A stretch of DNA of 60,897 nt from Bradyrhizobium manausense (GCF_001440035.1 NZ_LJYG01000023.1:1-60897); one strand, 5' to 3'; positions 31,370 through 41,205 are shown, numbered from the stretch's first letter. Notes: generated by a model from the letters alone, not told the origin. Numbers and translations: made by a program.

Positions 31370-31511
31370 CTGGTGATTGGGCGCACGCACTAACCAACCG
31401 GAAGCATTTGGAATTCCCAAATCAGGCCGGGCTCCAAACTTCCTGCTGGTGAGGGAGGCCGGCAGGCATGGCGACACCATCTTCACGATAGCGGTTGGTC
31501 GCCGCCGCTGA

Positions 31512-31787
31512 CGGCGGCATGTCTTGCTGCGAGCTGCGAAGCACTCTGGCGCGGACACGCCGAGATTCGATCCGCTGGGTGACGCAGGCGCGCAGCACGA
31601 AGCCTTGTGGACCAAAAACGCACTCGACATAGTTCGGCAGGAGTTCCCGTCCTTCAGCGTTTCTGTGTGGGACGACCTTTGAATTGCCGGCTTCGCGGCC
31701 GTCAACCCCCTACTCCCTGTAGTTGATGAAGTCGGCAACATGATCTTGAACCCCTTCGACAACATCCAAGTCGAGTCCGTCGAGTGA
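31512..31787 (+). pseudogene. Short coding-like remnant with in-frame stop, unknown
   Basis: The frame reads HVLLRAAKHSGADTPRFDPL and LWTKNALDIVRQEFPSFSVS, hits a TGA at 31680-31682, then continues in the same frame as IAGFAAVNPLLPVVDEVGN and ILNPFDNIQVESVE to a second stop. The even composition looks like former protein, but no family is recognised and there is no start. Confidence 0.3.
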
Positions 31788-32292
31788 TAAGGATTTTCCA
31801 TCGAGATGATTTCGCTGCGCTCAGGCCCGCTCAGCTTGTCGCCGTCCACGGTCGCTCGTTCGAGTGGCTGGACATTCGCACCGAGACAGTCGCCCAACTG
31901 CGCGATCCAGTGACGCTCGAACGAGCGTGGGTGCCACTGGCTGCGATCACCGTTCCGGCGCAGCCAGAATGGGCGCCGACACATCCCGCAGTGGCGGAGG
32001 CCGATCGCCCACTTTGTAATTTTTTCCGTCGCTTCGTTCGTCGTAAAAAATCAGCTTCTCGCACCAAAGCGGACTGTCCTGAACGCCACAAGGTCAATCG
32101 CTCAGCCAATTAGCCTGACGACGTAACCAACCGGCTTCACAATGACGTCGATTGCGCCGTTCCGGATACGCACCACATCTCGGACCGCAACCCGCAAAAT
32201 AGCCCCGGCTATCTCAGACGGGGGCATCCACTCTCGACGAATGTCAGGAGGCCGGTCTTGTTGCCTTGCGGATCGAAGTCATTTCACATCGG
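31788..32292. other. Gap with a possible small remnant on the minus strand
   Basis: Between about 32111 and 32240 the minus strand reads REWMPPSEIAGAILRVAVRD and a basic tail to a stop. The beginning resembles the end of DUF3320-type helicase proteins, but the similarity is short and the remainder does not fit. Nothing else is recognised. Confidence 0.3.
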
Positions 32293-33084
32293 CTAGTCCC
32301 TAGTCAGCCGTACCCTTTGTGTGGTGATACAGAGCAGTTCCATTCTGTTGGGGGGACTTCTGTACCGATTTGCGAGGCTTCTGAAGAACTCACCCACATC
32401 CGCCGGTTCAATGGTAAATTCTCCGTAGTTTGGGTCGAAGAGCGTCACTATCTCGTCCGATGCTGATGTCGCAACTAAGTGATGTTCCTGTCGCCCATCG
32501 CGCTCGAAAGCCAAGCTGAGCAAATACGTCCTCCCATCGGACACGATCTTGTCCTTCAATTCCAAGAATTGCTCGGTATCGCCGAACGCGTACGTGATAC
32601 CGTCGTTGGCTGGAAAAAAGCCCGCTTGCCTCAACAAGGTTGCCCGTGCCCTAAAATTGGCTTCAGCGCCTTCTACGCCGTCCTCTCGCAACGATCTAAA
32701 GTTATCTTCATACCGTTGTTGAGAGCTGGCCGCCGAGTGGTGGCCGTTCGATCCGCGTGACAGCGCAGTCATTCGTGATCTTGGGCTTTGCGCGAGATTG
32801 GGAAGCCATCCAGCCACGAGCCCAACGCAAATGTTTTGGACATTCGCATCGCGCAATTCAGCAGTCCTGTATTGAAACACAGAGGTGCTCATCCTTGCAG
32901 GGGAGGATGTATCGTTGGCCAGATTACTTGCGCAGCACCCCATTCCTTCGGGCAGATCCCCAGGCGGTAGATTCCTGTAGCGTGCAAGATCGCTAAGTTG
33001 TTTATCAAAGCCGTCGCTGTTGAATGAATTGTCCAATTCGTCATTCTGGCGCGGAAGAGTTGATGATTGGCCGATTCGATTGTG
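32293..33084 (-). CDS. nopT: Type III effector, YopT/C58 cysteine protease, NopT-like
   Basis: 263 residues if started at MHNRIGQSS, which matches the NopT start; the frame is open back to 33147. Catalytic residues of peptidase family C58 are visible: cysteine 87 (NICVGLVAGW), histidine 202 or 203 (EHHLVAT) and aspartate 218 (LFDPNYGEF). The autocleavage region is conserved in place: M49-G50-C51-C52, so self-cleavage would expose a glycine for myristoylation and two cysteines for palmitoylation by the host. The region before it (LARYRNLPPGDL) also matches NopT. The protein would be secreted by the symbiotic type III system and act at the plant plasma membrane. A weak tts-like sequence lies upstream. 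The gene appears intact. Confidence 0.9.
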   Translation of the reverse strand, partial: HNRIGQSSTLPRQNDELDNSFNSDGFDKQLSDLARYRNLPPGDLPEGMGCCASNLANDTSSPARMSTSVFQYRTAELRDANVQNICVGLVAGWLPNLAQSPRSRMTALSRGSNGHHSAASSQQRYEDNFRSLREDGVEGAEANFRARATLLRQAGFFPANDGITYAFGDTEQFLELKDKIVSDGRTYLLSLAFERDGRQEHHLVATSASDEIVTLFDPNYGEFTIEPADVGEFFRSLANRYRSPPNRMELLCITTQRVRLTRD

Positions 33085-33189
33085 CATCTCGATTCTCGCC
33101 TCGCATGAAGGTTGCACCGTCCCATCACAGCGAATGATAGGCAGCAAGGCTGACGGCGAACTGACGGTGGCAGGTCTTACGAGCTTTGA

Positions 33190-33215
33190 GCTATACGGGG
33201 CCTAGACGACCTGAC
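33190..33215 (-). promoter_or_regulatory. Weak tts-box-like sequence upstream of nopT
   Basis: Minus strand GTCAGGTCGTCTAGGCC begins at 33215, about 130 bases before the nopT start. It keeps GTCAG and some later positions of the TtsI site but only about 11 of 17 informative bases, so it is a doubtful call. Confidence 0.3.
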
Positions 33216-33872
33216 CGACAACCGCACCATTGGATTTGAGTAACAGCTGTATCAATGCACCGTTTCTTTCCAAGAAACGGCAATGGAGCATTCTATGGCG
33301 CGGCAGCCGGTCCTACCGCGTCACAAACGGTGATCTGTGTATCGGTCGAACTTGATCGCACGACAAGGGACATCTGGACGTCGTTCGGACGAGCCCACCG
33401 GCCGTTTGCGCCGCACTCAATATTTCGATGCACCGCTAGGCTTACGTGATGCCACTCATGATCCTCAGACAGCCTCATGCCTTCAGGTTCGCGACGTAAC
33501 AGGTTGGAGCGAGGGTGCCCGCCCTCGTGAGTGGCTTTGAAAAGATCAGCGTGTGCCGATCGAGAGCCATCCGTTTTCCGGCGGATTTCGTCAGCCTCAT
33601 TAAATTCAGGCCCATCCAATTCCGCGGTTAACGATACTGCGGAAAGCTGCCGGTCGTGTTCGATCAGCGCAAGGATTGGGTCTTCTTCGGCCGCGCGATA
33701 GCCTGCAAGACTTGCTGGCCCGACGGCTGGCCCTACTAGCGCGGCTCGGCCAGGTGCGAAGATCCGGACATTTGGCAGATCAACGCTACATGCGCGCGAA
33801 TGGTCGATCCGACGTCATGACTGGGCCAGTGCAACAGGGATTGAGAGCCGCCTCAGTTATGAGGGTCGGGCT
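33216..33872. other. Gap between the two effector genes, nothing recognised
   Basis: A minus-strand frame of 108 codons (33293-33619) and short plus-strand frames show no family resemblance and no good ribosome sites. It may contain decayed effector or IS sequence. Confidence 0.4.
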
Positions 33873-35693
33873 TCACAGCACGAGGCCCCGGTCTGCGAGC
33901 ACCTGGTGCGTTAGCGTGCCCTTGATCTCGCAAGTGATTTCTTTGAGGATCTGGGCTCCGATTTCCCGCTCTGCATCGGCGTCGCCGGTCAGTTGATATT
34001 CGGCGAGCCGTTGCGCCAAGCGGCCTTGAAACTCACCGTCCATCGCATCGGCGAGCCGCCTCTGCGTCGCTGCGTGGGCTTCGGGTGCGATGCGATTCAC
34101 CACCGTCTCCCAGGGCTGCCAGCGGGTTGCCAGATAGTCAGTGAATCCCGTCGTCTCTAGGTTTCGCACCAATATCTCGGCCGCGGCAATGTCGTGCTCT
34201 GTGACGTGGGCGACGGCGTAAAAGCGCATGTTGGGGGCGATGTGCCGCAGTTGCAGCGGCTCGCGCAGCTTGACCTGATAGGCGAGATAAACCTCAATCT
34301 CATCGACGAACCGGAGCGAACGGACCTTCTCGCGCGCAATCCCCTCCAACGCGTCCAAGCGGAACATGACGCGACCCTGTTGGAGGAGCTCGTCGAGCCG
34401 CTCGTCATAGGCCCCGTCCTCGACATCAGCGTTCAGACGTGCGGTCTGCATGCTGTTCCAGGTCAAAATGATGCGATCTTCGCAAGTCTCGTTCGCTCCG
34501 ATGGCCAGCTGAAAGTATTGCTCGCGCAATCGCGGCCTCGTCGTTGCATGCCGTAGACCGTCTGCCACCGCCTGCCGGAACGCGGCATCACCATGGTTCA
34601 CGGTGCCCGGCAGCTGCAACCTGTCGAGAAAGCGTGAATATTCCTGGGCACCCGGTTCATCGGCGAAGCCCTGCCACGCGACCACCAGCGCCGGCTCGTC
34701 CTTGAGCCAGGCCGCGACTGCCACGGCGAGGGGCCGCGCCTGACTTTCCGCCGCTCCGCCGCCCATCGAAAAGAAGACCTGCGGGCCGGCATAGCCCTCG
34801 ACATTCATGGCTGCCGCGAGGTTGGTTCGCACCCGCTCTGGCAGCGGGTTCTCATCCAGATCAATGGTGCACTCTGAGCCCAGCTGCGTCAGCAGGGTCT
34901 CAGGCAGGCTGGTCAGCTCATTGTGATCGGCGTAGAGCGTCACGAGTCCAGCCGGGAGGGTGTTAGGCAAACTGGTCAGCTCGTTGCCGCTGATGTTGAG
35001 CCAATTGAGCTCGCTTGGGAGGGCTTCGGGCAGCGTCGTCAACCGGTTGCGGCCGGCGTCGAGCTGCCGGATTCCAGCCGGGAGGGTCTCGGGCAAACTG
35101 GTCAGCCGGTTGCCGCAGGCGTTGAGCTCCTGAAGCGTCGCCGGAAGGATATCGGGCAGACTGTCCAGCTGATTGTCGTCGACGTTCAGGCGCCGAAGTC
35201 CGGCCGGGAGGACGGGCAGGGCGCTCAGCTGATTGCCACTGACGTCGAGACTCTGAAGCGTTGTCGGAAGGGTATCGGGTAGGTTGGTCAGCTGATTGTT
35301 ATAGATGTTCAGGCATCGAAGTCCGGCCGGGAGCGCGGCAGACAGGGTGGTCAGGGACAGCGATGAAAGATCCAGCGGCGGCGCCTGATCGACATTGACC
35401 ACCTCCTCGCACAAAGCTCTCGTTCGTCTTACCGCCTCTTGCCGGTTCTCGTGTTCGCCCTGCCCCTCTTCGGCAGCCCAGCCTTCCAAGAGCCCGTGCA
35501 GTGACATCTCTCCGGTGGCGGGGGCCTGAGGGTTGGTTGGATTGCCGGCAGGGCTGGAGGCCCGCGCTCTGGTCAAGGCCCCCACCCACTCCGTTGTGGC
35601 GCGGGCGAGACCGCATAGGCAACCCTGCCGATGGGCTCGCTCGGAAGCTTCGGGTGTAATGCCAGTGCCCCGCTGGGCCCGCCCTGTGTCCAT
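33873..35693 (-). CDS. nopM: Type III effector, LRR-NEL E3 ubiquitin ligase, NopM-like
   Basis: 606 residues. After a non-conserved N-terminus (about 1-105, the likely secretion signal) come about eight leucine-rich repeats of 20-21 residues (about 122-283, pattern LPxxLxxLNxxxNxLTSLP). The NEL catalytic domain follows (about 300-606). The active cysteine is C404 in NETCEDRIILTWN, the CxD motif of IpaH/SspH-type ligases. The LRR part selects the host target and holds the ligase inactive until it binds. The ATG has GAGG upstream, and a near-consensus tts box lies about 250 bases before the gene, so TtsI should control it. NopM of NGR234 is the best-known rhizobial member; exact orthology was not tested. 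Confidence 0.92.
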   Translation of the reverse strand: MDTGRAQRGTGITPEASERAHRQGCLCGLARATTEWVGALTRARASSPAGNPTNPQAPATGEMSLHGLLEGWAAEEGQGEHENRQEAVRRTRALCEEVVNVDQAPPLDLSSLSLTTLSAALPAGLRCLNIYNNQLTNLPDTLPTTLQSLDVSGNQLSALPVLPAGLRRLNVDDNQLDSLPDILPATLQELNACGNRLTSLPETLPAGIRQLDAGRNRLTTLPEALPSELNWLNISGNELTSLPNTLPAGLVTLYADHNELTSLPETLLTQLGSECTIDLDENPLPERVRTNLAAAMNVEGYAGPQVFFSMGGGAAESQARPLAVAVAAWLKDEPALVVAWQGFADEPGAQEYSRFLDRLQLPGTVNHGDAAFRQAVADGLRHATTRPRLREQYFQLAIGANETCEDRIILTWNSMQTARLNADVEDGAYDERLDELLQQGRVMFRLDALEGIAREKVRSLRFVDEIEVYLAYQVKLREPLQLRHIAPNMRFYAVAHVTEHDIAAAEILVRNLETTGFTDYLATRWQPWETVVNRIAPEAHAATQRRLADAMDGEFQGRLAQRLAEYQLTGDADAEREIGAQILKEITCEIKGTLTHQVLADRGLVL

Positions 35694-35947
35694 GAATGCC
35701 GCCTCTTAGGTCGCCAAAGGGAATTTGCTTTTCGCATCCGACAGCTGCCGTCGCAGACGGCGACAGTCCGCCGAACACGCCGCCAATTCACCCGCCGGCA
35801 GTTGCAGCCTGAACTTTGCACGTCCGTAGGGAATCTGGGCCGTCGAATCGCCTGATATTGTTAACGGACCATCCTATTCTCCCCTGCCAGATCGCGGAGA
35901 GATCAAGCGGGACCGGCCAGTTTCGATAGCCACATTCTGACGCTAAG

Positions 35948-35971
35948 GAGCTTTGCTGTCGGCAAGCTGAC
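35948..35971 (-). promoter_or_regulatory. tts box (TtsI binding site) of the NEL effector gene
   Basis: On the minus strand the sequence GTCAGCTTGCCGACAGC starts at 35971. It matches the tts-box core GTCAGCTTnTCGAAAGC at all but two of the fixed positions, and a second AAAGCTCC follows. Its distance and direction fit control of the LRR-NEL effector gene by TtsI, the flavonoid-induced activator of type III secretion. Confidence 0.75.
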
Positions 35972-36068
35972 GGGTCTTGAATGAATTTCTTGGGAGAATA
36001 TCTTTGTGTTCTCCCTTCGATGTCGACCACAATGGCTTCGTTCTCGACGTCTTGTCACTGTGCGTCAG

Positions 36069-37443
36069 CTACCCTGAAGCCACCTCGAGTTTTAGTCCGT
36101 TGGTGCGCGGGCCGAACACACCGATCGTCACAACGACGAACACCATTGCCCCCGCGATCAGGGCGAACACACCGGTCACACCGTAATCGCGGAGGCAAAA
36201 CGCGTCAGGAAACCCGAAAACATCGCGCTGATGCGGCTGATCGAATAGACCACACCAATCGCACGGCTGCGCATACGCGTGGGGAACAGTTGCCTTGAGT
36301 ATTATTCCAATGACCGCCATCGATGAGGCGGATCCCACCACGATCCACTTGCGCTCGATTCGCTCGGCGAATGACATCGAGACCAGCGGTCCAATAGGAT
36401 TCGCGATCGCGATCACGAAGGAATAGAGCAGACTGTGCCGTGACGTTGATGCCCTTGGCGATCAGGAGGGTCGGAATCCAGCTTGCAAAGCCGCAGTATC
36501 CAATCGACTAAAAAAAGTTGAAGACCAGCATCATGATGGTAAGGCCTCGATATCGGGATTGCCACAGCTCGGCAAAGCTCACTTTCTGCTCCTGGACCAC
36601 GGGAGGATGAGGCTCCGGTTCGGACAAAGACATACCGGTGCGCGCTACGATCTCGTGTTCAAGCCGGGAAACGATCGCGTCCGCCTCGGCAACACGGCCT
36701 CTCTGCGCCAGCCAGCGCGGACTTTCCGGCAAGCCGAGGCGGATGAACCAGACGGCCACCGCGCCCAGACATCCGATCCAGATGACCCAGCGCCATCCGT
36801 CAAAGCCTAGGGGAGCCGTCGGCACGAACCACCAAGCAACCAGCGCGACGGTCGGAACGACGGAAAATTGTATAGCCTGTAGGAAGGCAAACGATCTCCT
36901 GCGCGAATTCGCCGGCACGAGCACGGTCGTGTAGGAGTCGATCGTAACGATCTCGGCACCGGCGCCGATTCCCGTGAGAAACCAAAAGAAGAGAATCCGC
37001 CCTGCGCTGTGTTGACAGGCCAGCAAGGCGGCTGCTGCCATATACCAGAGCAGCGCGCCCGTGAAGACGGCCCGGCGCCCGAAGCGATCGGCCAATTGGC
37101 CAAACAGGAGCGTTCCGACGAACAGGCCGGCAAACATGGCGGCCACGAAAGCTCCCAGTCCGGCGAAGCCGAAGAAATTCGTAGTCGAGGTCGTGAAAAT
37201 TCCGCTTCTGACGAGGCCTGGTCCGATGTAGGCAGTGAAGAAGATGTCGTAGATTTCGAACCAGGCGCAGAGGCCGACCATCAAGACGAGCTTCCAGATC
37301 GGCCGGCTCATCGGAAGACGGTCAAGGCGCGCATTGATCATAGCCGCAGCCGATGGGTTATCGGTGTTCAAAGCCCTCACTCCGCTGCCATCCGCGGGTG
37401 TTGCGGTCGTTCGTGTCGCCGGCCCATGCATGCCCTTGATCAT
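36069..37443 (-). pseudogene. MFS metabolite permease, broken by stop and frameshifts
   Basis: The start (GAGG site, MIKGMHGP) and the first half are good: helices such as FEIYDIFFTAYIGPGL, the loop GQLADRFGRRAVFTGALLWY and LGLPESPRWLAQRGR, typical of MFS carboxylate transporters. Translation stops at an amber codon after MLVFNFF (TTT TTT TAG), yet the same frame continues SIGYCGFASWIPTLLIAKG. Further on, the conserved sequence is spread over other frames (LLYSFVIAIANPIGPLVSM, later DYGVTGVFALIAGAMVFVVV). At least one nonsense and two indel mutations are needed. The permease probably once imported the substrate of the adjacent CoA-transferase/lyase pair. Confidence 0.8.
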
Positions 37444-37484
37444 CCCTCTGCCTCGACTTGTTTTCCTTGTTCAGCACGCATGAC

Positions 37485-38687
37485 CTACGGCATTACGACG
37501 ATGACTTGTTCCCTTGCCAGCCTCTCGATCTCGCGCGCGTCGAAGCCGGCATCGATCAAAATCTCGTCTGTATGCTCACCTAGACGTGGCGGTTGGCGCG
37601 CCAATCCAGGTCGCTCGCGTTCCGTGCCGAATTCGATGGGCATGGCGGGAAGTCGCGTCATCTCTGTTGTGCCTTCGGCCGTGTGGATCGCAACATCTAT
37701 CAGCCCGCCATGACTGGTCAGATGTGGATCGTTGAACAGGTCCGTCGGCTTACCGACTGGCGCCCAAGAGACGGACGCGCGTTCGCAACGTGCGGCAATC
37801 ACCGCCTTCGAAAACGGGGTAAGCGCTTCCTGCACGGCGGGTATGAGCCAGCTGCGATGGCTCGCCCGCATGACATTGGTGGCGAGTTCAGGATTAGCGC
37901 CGAGGGCGGTGAGCCCAAATTCCTCGGTGAACCGGTTCCATTGCTTGTCGCTAGTGACGCCGACGAAAATCTGATCGTCGCTCGTGTTGAAAACGTCGTA
38001 AATGGCCCAGGCATGGTGGCGCTCCGGCATGGGTTTTGGCGGGTGTCCACTCGCGACCGCGCCGGCCATGTGTGTGACCATGAAGAACGCCGCGCTCTCG
38101 AACAGTGCGCTGCTGATCCGTTGGCCTCGACCGGTCGCGTCGCGCTCGCGAAGCGCTGCGAGTGCGGCCGTGGCGCCGAAGATTGCGCCTGCGATATCGT
38201 TGACGGAAGCACCCGCGCGCAACGGCCGCCCCGCAGGACCGGTCATATAGGCGAGCCCCGCCTGAAACTGCACAACCTCATCGAGCGCCGGCCGCTGCTC
38301 GTAGGGACCCGTGAGGAAACCTTTGAGCGCCAGATAGATCAGACGTGGATTGATCGCTTCCAGGTCAGCATAGCCGCATCCCAGCCGCTCCATCGTGCCG
38401 GGCGCGTAGTTCTCGATGACGATATCGGCGTCCTTCACCAGCCGATGGACCGTCGCGCGTCCCTCGCGATGCTTCAGGTTGATCGCGATACTGCGCTTAT
38501 TGCGGTTGAAGCCGGCGAAGAAACCTGCGCCAAATCCAGGCAAACGGCGCGTGTGGTCGCCGTCAGGCGCAGGCTCGACCTTGATCACATCGGCTCCGAG
38601 ATCGGCTAGTATCAAGCCAGCGCACGGCCCCATGATCGTGTGGCTGAACTCAAGGACCTTCAGTCCCATAAGCGGCTTAGCGGACAC
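37485..38687 (-). CDS. CaiB/BaiF family (class III) CoA-transferase
   Basis: 400 residues, normal length. The N-terminal motif GLKVLEFSHTIMGPCAGLIL and the segment LGADVIKVEPAPDGDHTRR mark family III CoA-transferases, which move CoA between carboxylic acids through an aspartyl-anhydride. The likely catalytic aspartate is in PALDEVVQFQAGLAYMTG. The start overlaps the end of the lyase gene by 11 bases, so the two are cotranscribed. A transferase that activates an acid and an HMG-CoA-lyase-like enzyme that cleaves the CoA ester make a simple degradation route for a hydroxylated or branched dicarboxylic acid; the exact substrate is not readable. Confidence 0.88.
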   Translation of the reverse strand: MSAKPLMGLKVLEFSHTIMGPCAGLILADLGADVIKVEPAPDGDHTRRLPGFGAGFFAGFNRNKRSIAINLKHREGRATVHRLVKDADIVIENYAPGTMERLGCGYADLEAINPRLIYLALKGFLTGPYEQRPALDEVVQFQAGLAYMTGPAGRPLRAGASVNDIAGAIFGATAALAALRERDATGRGQRISSALFESAAFFMVTHMAGAVASGHPPKPMPERHHAWAIYDVFNTSDDQIFVGVTSDKQWNRFTEEFGLTALGANPELATNVMRASHRSWLIPAVQEALTPFSKAVIAARCERASVSWAPVGKPTDLFNDPHLTSHGGLIDVAIHTAEGTTEMTRLPAMPIEFGTERERPGLARQPPRLGEHTDEILIDAGFDAREIERLAREQVIVVMP

Positions 38688-39645
38688 CTGTCGCTTTGCT
38701 CCGAAATGAATTGAGGCTTCCGGCGTGGAGTAGCTCGCTCGGCAGGCTGTGGCCGACGATCTCTTCCGCCATCCGTCCGACTTCGATCAGCGCGTCGAGG
38801 TCGACGCCCGTACTGATCCCCATCTCCTCGCAAAGCAGCACGAGCTCTTCGGTGCAGATGTTGCCGGCCGCGCCCTTGTGCGCGGCGAAGGGACAACCGC
38901 CCAATCCGCCGACAGTCGAGTCGAATTTCGTCACTCCCATGCGCAGGCCCGCCATCGCGTTGGCGATCGCTAGCCCGCGGGTGTCGTGAAGATGCAGCGT
39001 GATCCGCTGATGCGGCCACCTGCTTCGCACCTCCCCGAGCAGCTTTTCGACGCGTAGCGGCGTCGCCCAGCCCATCGTATCCGACAGGGAAATGTTGCCG
39101 ATCGCGACACCGCATTCATCGGCAATGCGAAAGCCGTCGCGAAGGGCAGAGATCACCTGCGCCGGTGTGACATCGCCCTGGAAATTGCAGCCGAACGCCG
39201 CCATAACCCCGATCCGCCGCACCGGAACGTTTTTCGCCAGATGGAGGAGGGTCTGCTTGCGCATCGCTTCTAGGTTTTCCGCGTGGCTGCGATGCAGGTT
39301 CTTGCGGGTGAACGCATCGGAGGCGGACAGCGCAACCGACCCGAAAAGCGTCAGCTTGTCCGAATGTGCGAGGGCCCGATCGAGACCCTTGTCGTTGAAC
39401 CAGAGCCCGACATAGTGAACACCGGGGGCCGGCCGAAAGCCGGCGGCAACGTCATCGGCATCCGCCCATCCGGGCACGAGGCGAGGATTGACGAAGGAAC
39501 AAACCTGGATGTGGCGAAGCCCGGTTTGCGCCAAAGCTTCGATGAGGCGAATCTTGTTCGCGGAGGCAATCGGTCCCGGTTCGATCTGAAAGCCTTCGCG
39601 CGGGCCCTCCTCCTGGATCTCCACTTCGTTTGGCAGGTCTGCCAT
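38677..39645 (-). CDS. HMG-CoA-lyase-like acyl-CoA retro-aldolase
   Basis: 322 residues of the pyruvate carboxyltransferase-like TIM barrel. Signatures seen: GPREGFQIE (the conserved arginine of DGxREGxQ), the metal-binding HLHDTRG and the active-site loop GLGGCPFAAHKGAAGN with the catalytic cysteine, then NICTEEL. Enzymes of this group cleave 3-hydroxy-acyl-CoA such as HMG-CoA or citramalyl-CoA to acetyl-CoA and a keto acid. The start has GAGG 6 bases upstream. It is first of the operon and divergent from a LysR gene. Confidence 0.87.
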   Translation of the reverse strand: MADLPNEVEIQEEGPREGFQIEPGPIASANKIRLIEALAQTGLRHIQVCSFVNPRLVPGWADADDVAAGFRPAPGVHYVGLWFNDKGLDRALAHSDKLTLFGSVALSASDAFTRKNLHRSHAENLEAMRKQTLLHLAKNVPVRRIGVMAAFGCNFQGDVTPAQVISALRDGFRIADECGVAIGNISLSDTMGWATPLRVEKLLGEVRSRWPHQRITLHLHDTRGLAIANAMAGLRMGVTKFDSTVGGLGGCPFAAHKGAAGNICTEELVLLCEEMGISTGVDLDALIEVGRMAEEIVGHSLPSELLHAGSLNSFRSKATGVR

Positions 39646-39783
39646 CTATCCTCGCTCGGCGCAGTCGCGACCGCGGCCGCGACTGCGCCTCGATTTCTGC
39701 GCTGAGCACAGGATTGCCGCCGTGTTCCTCTTTCGTCCAATACTGATTTGACGGCGTTACCCATATGATTCTTAAATACCAGG

Positions 39784-40686
39784 ATGGATATCCGACAGCT
39801 TCGCTATTTCATCGCAGTCGCCGAGGAGCTGAACTTCAGCAGAGCTGCACGCCGTCTCAATCTCAGCCAGCCTCCGCTCAGCCTCCAGATCAAGGCCCTC
39901 GAGCATGAGGTGGGCGCGCCGCTCTTTCTGCGCCAACGCCGCGGCGTCGAGTTGAGCCAGGCCGGACAGATCCTGCTTGAACAGGCGCGCGAGGCGCTTG
40001 CTAAGCTCGATCAAGCGATGAGGACGGCGCAGCGGGCTGCGCGCGGAGAAGTGGGCCTGCTTCGCATCGGCTATACAGGGTCAGCTCCCATCCACGCGTC
40101 GTTCTCGAAGATCTTGCGATATTTTTCGCAAAGCTATCCGGAGATACACCTCGAGCTGCTTCATGCTTCCACCAGTGAACAGGCCGAGATGCTGACCGGC
40201 CGGCGGCTGGATCTCGGATTCCTGCGACCCTCCCCGACATATCCGCTCCCCAAGAACGTAACCGTTCGCCGGCTCTGGTCCGACCCGCTGGAGTTGTTTG
40301 CACCGAAGGGGCATCCGCTACTGCGCGCGCGCGGCGCTATCGCCGTGCAGGCGCTTAAGCCGCTGCCGTTCATCTTCTTTGCAAATGCCAGCCGACGAGG
40401 ATTGAATGGCCATGTCGTGCATCTCTGCGGAAGCGCGGGGTTCACGCCCAAGGTGGTTCAGGAAGCCGAGGACGGCGGTGCCATTCTGGGCCTTGTCGCC
40501 GCGGGCTTGGGGGTTGCCGTGCTGCCGAAATGCTACGGCAAGATCGTCGTGAGCGATGTCGTGCGGCGCCCTCTGACCTCGGCTGAAGCCAAGAGCGATC
40601 TCTACCTCGCCTACAATCAAGACCGCGCGTCCGATCACCTGATGCGATTTGTGACGCTCGGGTCCAGTACGGTCACAGCGGACTGA
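39784..40686 (+). CDS. LysR-type transcriptional regulator
   Basis: 300 residues. The N-terminal winged helix is MDIRQLRYFIAVAEELNFSR and AARRLNLSQPPLSLQIKALE. The C-terminal periplasmic-binding-like effector domain spans about residues 90-295. It is transcribed away from the lyase/CoA-transferase operon with 138 bases between, the usual arrangement in which a LysR protein controls both. The inducer is probably the acid degraded by the operon. The A+T-rich intergenic segment (39748-39783) is the likely operator, but no clean T-N11-A dyad was fixed. Confidence 0.92.
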   Translation: MDIRQLRYFIAVAEELNFSRAARRLNLSQPPLSLQIKALEHEVGAPLFLRQRRGVELSQAGQILLEQAREALAKLDQAMRTAQRAARGEVGLLRIGYTGSAPIHASFSKILRYFSQSYPEIHLELLHASTSEQAEMLTGRRLDLGFLRPSPTYPLPKNVTVRRLWSDPLELFAPKGHPLLRARGAIAVQALKPLPFIFFANASRRGLNGHVVHLCGSAGFTPKVVQEAEDGGAILGLVAAGLGVAVLPKCYGKIVVSDVVRRPLTSAEAKSDLYLAYNQDRASDHLMRFVTLGSSTVTAD

Positions 40687-40961
40687 ACCCATCTAAACAT
40701 CAGATAGACCATATCTGGAGGTTAGGTTTGCTAGACTGAAGGCTTGCCGTTTTGCTGGTCCAAGACCGGAACGCGACGTAGTTTGAGCCCGCGTGATCAC
40801 AACAGGCTACGGAAGTGTAGTGAAGACAGGCTTCGAGCCCCTAATTCTTGCGACACTTGGCTCTTTGCTCTTGTTATCATCAGCCTTTGCGGGCTGATGA
40901 CCTTCAGTTCTCCAAGCTCGCCTTCAATTTGGCCGCCTAGCATCAGGGGCACTCTAGCGAC

Positions 40962-41171
40962 ATGGTCACCATCGCGGGACGAAGCCGGACAATTTCTGTT
41001 AGGGGTGTCGGCGCTGACGAGGATAGCACCACGCAATACGCGCTCCAAGTCCGCTTTCGCGGCGACTTCGCCAAGCAGTGCGACTACCCCCTCGACAAGA
41101 TCGGCCGGATGCCGGCGACCAGAAATTGCGGGCTCCCTGACATCGTCATGCTCAACGTCTATCTGACTTGA
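40962..41171 (+). pseudogene. RidA/YjgF-family fragment
   Basis: About 69 codons. The part VTIAGRSRTISVRGVGADED, then GDFAKQCDYPLDKIGRM and finally PDIVMLNVYLT, is the core of RidA-type enamine/imine deaminases. The stop comes where the family normally continues (…NVYLTD), and the beginning also lacks the first strand. The opposite strand is open as well, but the RidA pattern decides the direction. It is a leftover of a gene lost at the junction between two catabolic loci. Confidence 0.6.
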
Positions 41172-41205
41172 AAGGCAGAAGATGACACCTCGAGCATGAC
41201 TTGCA

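Noticed and set aside
34923..35282. Leucine-rich-repeat DNA as a noncoding tandem repeat
   Set aside because: The repeat is explained by the LRR units of the effector, with a period of 60-63 bases in frame.
37593..38609. 338-codon open frame opposite the CoA-transferase gene
   Set aside because: Antisense shadow of a clear CaiB-type gene; no ribosome site or family pattern.
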